A DNA stretch of 64,000 nt, from positions 11,731,501-11,795,500 of the forward strand of contig NC_092566.1 of the NCBI RefSeq assembly GCF_037975245.1. The letters are read 5' to 3'. A program made the translations under genes and the position numbers. Numbering within the stretch: the first letter of the stretch is position 1; every line of letters starts with the position of its first letter. The notes under the pieces were generated by a model that saw nothing but the letters and a program-made list of their open reading frames with translations, did not search any database and was not told the origin of the DNA. Source of the DNA: Apostichopus japonicus. Lineage: Eukaryota > Echinodermata > Holothuroidea > Aspidochirotida > Stichopodidae. This document shows positions 60,129 to 64,000 of this stretch, piece after piece.

Positions 60129-60170
60129 CGGGAGGCCCGTGGTTCGAATCCCGGTGGAGGCTGAAAGTTT
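60125..60170 (+). other. tRNA-like B box followed by T run
   Basis: GTGGTTCGAATCCCGG contains the GGTTCGAATCC consensus of an internal RNA polymerase III B box, with a short stem partner on each side (GGGAGGCCC, GGAGGCT), then TTTTTT. There is no matching A box upstream, where a TA tract lies. It may be the 3' part of a tRNA or of a tRNA-derived SINE. Confidence 0.35.
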
Positions 60171-60204
60171 TTTCACTGTTCTTGATTTTCCAACTCATTA
60201 CGAT

Positions 60205-60208
<4 letters not shown>

Positions 60209-60290
<82 letters not shown>

Positions 60291-60301
60291 ATATATATAT
60301 A

Positions 60302-60371
<70 letters not shown>
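60209..60371. repeat. Long (AT)n microsatellite with two GTGT interruptions
   Basis: About 163 bp, broken by ATGTGTAT at about 60,286 and 60,306. It ends 35 bp before the ATPase ATG at 60,406. Confidence 0.97.
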
Positions 60372-60372
<1 letters not shown>

Positions 60373-60405
60373 TCTTGGTCGTCAAAGTTTTCTTCATTTC
60401 CAAAC

Positions 60406-61021
60406 ATGGCTTTGAAATGGCTACATCCGAGTACATGTATCATCTCCGGTCCGACTCAGTGTGGTGAAACTGTGTTTCTGACCCGATTTGTGACCGAAGC
60501 TGAAACACTCATCCAACCTCCTCCCGACAACATTGTATGGTTTTACGGAGAGTATCAACCTCTGTATGATCAACTGACTGAAAAGTTAAAAGACCGCATC
60601 CGTTAGTAGAGGGCGTTCCACAATGTTTCCATGATCACCTGGACACATCAAAACGAAACCTTATCATTCAAATGATAAAAGAATAAGTTATCTGTTTACA
60701 AAAGGTAGTCATCATAAAAATTTGTCTGTGATATTAGTCAGCCAAAATCTGTTTCAAAAAGGACGAGAAAGTCGTTCGATCAGTCTCAATGCTCATTATT
60801 TAGTCTTCTTTAAAAATCCGAGAGATGCTTCTCAAATTTCATATTTGGCAAGGCAAATGTTTCCTGAAAAACCCCAATACTTACAAGAGGCCTACAGAGA
60901 TGCTACAAACAAACCTTTTGGATACCTTCTCATCGATTTAAAAACGACTACTCCTGAAAATATGCTTCTGAGGAGTCAGATTTTTCCGGGTGAAGTTCAA
61001 TACGTGTACGTTAAAAAGTAG
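60406..61021 (+). pseudogene. Packaging-type P-loop ATPase (FtsK/HerA-like), broken
   Basis: In Polinton-like elements and relatives this ATPase drives genome packaging into the capsid. The ATG at 60,406 opens [20 protein letters not shown], where SGPTQCGET (residues 14-22) is the Walker A loop with glutamate in place of the lysine that binds phosphate. The frame stops at TAG 60,604-60,606. Between about 60,607 and 60,700 the reading frame changes more than once; the expected Walker B acidic residues are not legible. From about 60,722 the frame is clean to 61,021 and contains VILVSQNLFQKG (sensor-type segment), NAHYLVFFKNPRD and a C-terminal GYLLIDLKTTTPEN. The order and spacing (Walker A, VSQNLF, KNPRD) suit the family. 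The copy cannot make a normal ATPase. Confidence 0.75.
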
Positions 61022-61063
61022 ATAAATATTCGAACAAAACTACCGGGCTTTCATTTCATCATC

Positions 61064-61383
61064 ATGCGGCGTTGGCAGAAACAAGGTCCTTATTTACACG
61101 TATTAGCCAAAGGAACACCTCAACAGCGGAAAGGTGTGATATTGGGCGCTTCGAATGAATTGATCGATTGTATATGTGAGGGTGCTCTCAACACTTTGAA
61201 TGGTAACGTTCCACTCACAAAACATGAAAAGAGAAAGCTGTGTAAACACAGGCATCAGTTGCGCACCCTCTCCAACAAACACCGCTCCACCAAACAGAGA
61301 AGACACATACTTCTACAGAAGGGATTTTGGCTGCCTTAATACCACCTCTCATAGGTATCCTGGGCGGTGTGCTATTCAAGTAG
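61064..61383 (+). pseudogene. Small basic protein with glycine/hydrophobic tail, frameshifted at the tail
   Basis: The ATG at 61,064 gives 91 codons, Lys/Arg/His-rich (LTKHEKRKLCKHRHQLRTL), with a stop at 61,337-61,339. Just before that, at GGGATTTTGG (about 61,321), a switch of frame would continue into a hydrophobic glycine-rich stretch (AALIPPLIGILGGVLF) ending at TAG 61,381-61,383. A basic body with a hydrophobic tail resembles small DNA-binding or membrane-active virion proteins of adenovirus-like viruses; that functional link is inference. It begins 43 bp after the ATPase and its extended form ends one base before the next ATG. Confidence 0.6.
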
Positions 61384-61384
61384 T

Positions 61385-62128
61385 ATGGAGCATACCAAGA
61401 AGTTGGTACTCGTTTGTCCTGATGAGTTGAATCGTATGAAAACAAACCAACGCCAGCCGACTGAGCAGACTAAAGTGCAAGATTTAGAAGAAAAATTATC
61501 CAAAGTGCTTGCTGATTCACATCTAGACGAAACCAGCAAAATGAAACGTTATGCAGACATACTTCAGCGCTTCATGACTTACGACAATTAAGCGAAGGCA
61601 CCAACTACCGTCCGCCTCTTACCAGATTCAGAACCGGTCCCTTCTCAAAATGAAAGTACAAGGAACACTTTTCTCAAAGAAGACATTGGTCGTGAGGTTT
61701 TGGATAGCGTCCCGAAAGCGTTGAAAATTAAAGCGGCCCAGATATTGCGGAAAATGACAGAGAGCAACCGTATGCTTGACTAGAATGATAAAGGGGAATT
61801 ACTCGTCAACGAGCGTGTTGTAACTGGGTCTCACATGGTAGATTTGATCAACGATGCTCTTCGTAAAAGGAAGTCTGCACCCCCTGTAGGGGTGAGAGAT
61901 TTCACAAAGGGACTAGCACAACTGAATACACCGCGCGAATTGATCGGCAACCCAGACCGTTGGGAGGATATCTCCAAGTTGGCCACACGTGACGCAAATA
62001 ATTTGCCAGAACCATACGTGAAGAAGTTGGAGAGTTCTTCGGAAGATCTTCATGGTACAGCGTATCACTTACCGTCCAAGAAAATGAAAATGAAAACGCC
62101 CTCTAAACCCAAGTGGGAAAATTTTTAA
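61385..62128 (+). pseudogene. 248-codon charged protein of the viral-like element, two in-frame stops
   Basis: One reading frame runs from the ATG at 61,385 (MEHTKKLVLVCPDELNR) to the stop at 62,126-62,128, broken only by TAA at 61,589-61,591 and TAG at 61,781-61,783. The N-terminal half is rich in Glu, Lys and Gln with heptad-like spacing (VQDLEEKLSKVLAD), which suggests a coiled coil. The C-terminal half has SHMVDLINDALRKRK and a basic tail (KKMKMKTPSKPK). It is likely a structural or assembly protein from its place between ATPase, basic protein and integrase, but I cannot name a family with certainty. Two nonsense codons with no frameshift fit recent inactivation. Confidence 0.6.
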
Positions 62129-62287
62129 AATGAGACGTGCAGATAACTAGACATTCACTTCCACGAATAACTCCCTACGAAATGGATAGCTGTTGGCCAG
62201 TGAACAGTCTAAAGATACTTTTGAATTTACGACACATTGTTTGTCTCTTTGCTTGTTGTGGTGGCAAGGTTCATCTCGATAACCCAG

Positions 62288-63370
62288 ATGGAAGATTATT
62301 TGGCAGATGTGTATTACACACCATTGCATCCCTCTGCTTTCGGAGGTGAAGAAGCCGTCCATCGAGCGACCAAAGAGGATAACAAACGAATCAGCCGTCG
62401 TGAGATTCGAAATTGGTTGAGGGGGAGAGAGACCTACACACTTCACAAACCCCTGAGACGACGATTTCCTCGTAACCGTGTTATCGTGTCTGGGATCGAT
62501 AGTCAGTGGCAAGCAGATCTGGTAGATGTCAGTGCTTTCTCAAGAATAAATCGCGGTCATAAATATATATTGACTTGCATTGACGTGTTCTCTAAGTTTG
62601 CTTGGGCTCGTCCATTGAAAAAGAAGAAGGGAGATGGCATCGTCAGAGCGTTTCAGAGCATATTTCGAGAAACAAATAGACGACCAAAGAAACTGCAGAC
62701 AGATAAAGGAGGTGAATTTTTAAATAAGACTGTGCAGACTTTCTTGAAGTCAAATCGTATCCAATACTTTACAACCAATAACGAGACAAAAGCCTCTATC
62801 GTGGAACGTTTCAACCGCACTTTGAAATCGAAAATGTGGAGGTTCTTTACGGCCAAGGGCACTAGGCGATATGACGATGTTTTACAAGATTTTATGAACG
62901 GATATAATGGAAGCTACCACCGCAGTATTGGCATGGCCCCAGAGACCGTAACGAAACTCAATCAAGAAACAGTCTGGCATAATTTGTATGGTACCGGCAC
63001 CGAGATGTTATCCGAAATGCCGACTTTTCGCTTTGGAGTCGGTGATCCTGTACGCATCAGCATGGCCACTCGACCTTTTCGAAAGAGTTATCTCCCCTAA
63101 TGGACGGACGAAGTATTAACCATCGCAAAACGTATAGCTCGTATACCCCCAGTATATGAATTGAAAGATTACAACCAAGACAACATCGAAGGTCACTTTT
63201 ACGAACAAGAACTTCAAAGAATATCAAAAGCAGATCACACTTATCGCATCGAGAAGGTACTGCGTCGTCGCACTCGTGGTGGAAGAAAACAATATTTTGT
63301 CAAATGGAAAGGCTACCCAACAAAATTCAACAGTTGGGTATCTGACGTGTTTAATTTGAAAAACATTTAA
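62288..63370 (+). pseudogene. rve-type DDE integrase with C-terminal chromodomain, one stop codon
   Basis: Inserts the element DNA into the host chromosome. The ATG at 62,288 (MEDYLADVYYTPLHPSAF) is preferred over an in-frame ATG at 62,237 because the extra residues are hydrophobic and unlike the family. Catalytic residues are Asp77 (WQADLVDV), Asp139 (LQTDKGGEF) and Glu173 (ASIVERFNRTLK), 33 residues between the last two. Residues 243-262 read PTFRFGVGDPVRI, the SH3-like region. A TAA at 63,098-63,100 follows SYLP, and the same frame continues to 63,370 with a chromodomain (YRIEKVLRRRT; YFVKWKGYP; NSWV), known to guide insertion to marked chromatin. Total 361 codons. The stop removes the chromodomain; the DDE core is intact in sequence. 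Confidence 0.88.
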
Positions 63371-63425
63371 AGTGCACCGTCCGTGTTAGGTTTGACATTG
63401 CTTTTGTAGATTTGACGAAGACAGC

Positions 63426-64000
63426 ATGGCTTCTTCCTTTTACGTCACACTGCCTAGTAACGCTTCTCCGGAAATTTATCCCGACAATGCACTTACACAT
63501 TATCGCGTAAAACTCCCTCAACCTATTTCACTGGAGGGTCAGTGGGAGGTCGGTTTGACCGAAATCTTATATCCTCACCAATGGTATAACATTGACGAAG
63601 ACTGTAAGTACACATACACCGTGAATGGACACCAGTGGTGGACGAAACCATTAACACCTGGTTTCTACAGGGATCCTTCGACGCTCTTGGAGCTTCTGGA
63701 GACAAATTATGTGGAGGAAATCCGTTACCGACTGGATAGACAAAACGGACTGATAAGTATCCAGCTAGCGGAAGGAGCACAGGTCAAGTTTGAGGGCCGG
63801 TTAGCTGAGATTTTAGGTTTTCCATCCACAAGTACAGTAACCAGCAGCAGCACTATTAACCATCTATTTGATCTGAAACATATTCATCACATGTTCGTGT
63901 ACAGCGACATTATAGAACCACATGCTGTAGGGCACACCAAAGTGCCTCTTATCCGTGTTGTGACCGTTAAAGGAAAATACGGTGAGGATATCAGTTCTGT
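63426..64000 (+). CDS. N-terminal part of a probable virion protein, cut by the window edge
   Basis: The ATG at 63,426 opens at least 191 uninterrupted codons that run off the window. It starts MASSFYVTLPSNAS and continues with YPDNALTHYRVKLPQPI, LEGQWEVGLTEILYPHQWYN and, later, VYSDIIEPHAVGHTKVPLI. There are many beta-prone residues and aromatic/proline turns, no signal peptide and no membrane span, which fits a beta-rich structural protein. It follows the integrase by 56 bp on the same strand. Role as a minor capsid or penton-like protein is inference from position and composition. No stop or frameshift is seen in the visible part, unlike its neighbours. Confidence 0.65.
   Translation, partial: MASSFYVTLPSNASPEIYPDNALTHYRVKLPQPISLEGQWEVGLTEILYPHQWYNIDEDCKYTYTVNGHQWWTKPLTPGFYRDPSTLLELLETNYVEEIRYRLDRQNGLISIQLAEGAQVKFEGRLAEILGFPSTSTVTSSSTINHLFDLKHIHHMFVYSDIIEPHAVGHTKVPLIRVVTVKGKYGEDISS

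Larger units (their letters stand above)
52280..64000. mobile_element. Polinton/Maverick- or adintovirus-like endogenous DNA element (right end outside the window)
   Basis: A family B DNA polymerase of protein-primed type, a packaging-type P-loop ATPase and an rve-type integrase with chromodomain lie in one block, together with small genes in virus-like spacing. That gene set defines Polinton/Maverick elements and their virus-like relatives (Polintoviruses, adintoviruses). The left arm is transcribed leftward and the right arm rightward from a repeat-filled centre (57.1-60.4 kb). A protease and a recognisable double-jelly-roll capsid gene are not seen; they could lie beyond 64,000. Terminal inverted repeats and the 6-bp target duplication known for Polintons could not be found because only one end is in the window. 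Several genes carry stops or frameshifts. The exact left boundary (between about 52,000 and 52,420) is a guess. Confidence 0.85.

Noticed and set aside
60139-60606. Long IYIYIY-containing open frames over AT tracts (also at 43,925, 57,770, 58,563 and 59,960)
   Set aside because: A pure AT dinucleotide repeat has no stop codons in any frame. The frames are artefacts, although the one at 60,139 joins the real ATPase frame, whose start I place at 60,406.
1-64000. tRNA, rRNA or other complete structural RNA genes
   Set aside because: None could be recognised by eye on either strand; a covariance-model scan would be needed to exclude small ones.

Overview
This window is animal nuclear DNA, very probably from a marine invertebrate. 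Evidence: short coding exons with GT/AG introns, dense interspersed repeats (non-LTR, LTR, hAT-like and MITE-like), long AT microsatellites, and no dense prokaryotic gene packing. The repeat style would fit an echinoderm such as a sea cucumber, but that is an impression and not a test.

Positions 1-52,000 are mostly intron and intergenic repeat. The best host gene is on the minus strand: eight phase-compatible exons from 29,797 down to 19,240, encoding a charged, coiled-coil-rich protein that I do not recognise. Two of its introns carry tandem copies of exon 3' ends. A second set of minus-strand exons (11,214, 7,117, 5,627 and 2,114) includes one transmembrane segment and may be a separate gene or the same gene continued. 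A plus-strand THAP-like exon (14,405) and a possible partner exon (17,190) lie in between. Recognised transposon remains are: a LINE 3' end (1.4-1.85 kb), a decayed LINE interrupted by an opposite-strand LINE fragment (8.3-10.8 kb), Penelope-tail-like motifs (17.5, 33.9 and 59.6 kb), two hAT-like non-autonomous elements with exact 8-bp target duplications (37,104-37,475 and 40,617-41,756), a palindrome-array MITE (38,735-39,212), a MITE with a 6-bp duplication (46,124-46,695), and a Ty3/gypsy integrase-to-LTR fragment on the minus strand (about 44.56-45.87 kb).

From about 52.3 kb to the end of the window lies one decayed Polinton/Maverick- or adintovirus-like endogenous DNA element that runs off the right edge. 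Its minus-strand arm is a spliced gene joining an N-terminal helical exon, a C2H2 zinc-finger exon and a protein-primed-type family B DNA polymerase, plus a small unknown gene. Its plus-strand arm is a compact run: packaging-type ATPase, small basic protein with hydrophobic tail, a 248-codon charged protein, DDE integrase with a C-terminal chromodomain, and a 5' portion of a probable virion protein. The arms diverge from a 3-kb centre filled with AT tracts, a 163-171-bp tandem repeat and a 138-bp near-perfect inverted repeat. Stops, frameshifts and a Walker A Lys-to-Glu change show that this copy is broken, but most motifs are still legible, so it seems fairly young. These genes together would replicate, integrate and package a virus-like DNA element. 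The ends, target duplication and main capsid gene are not visible here.
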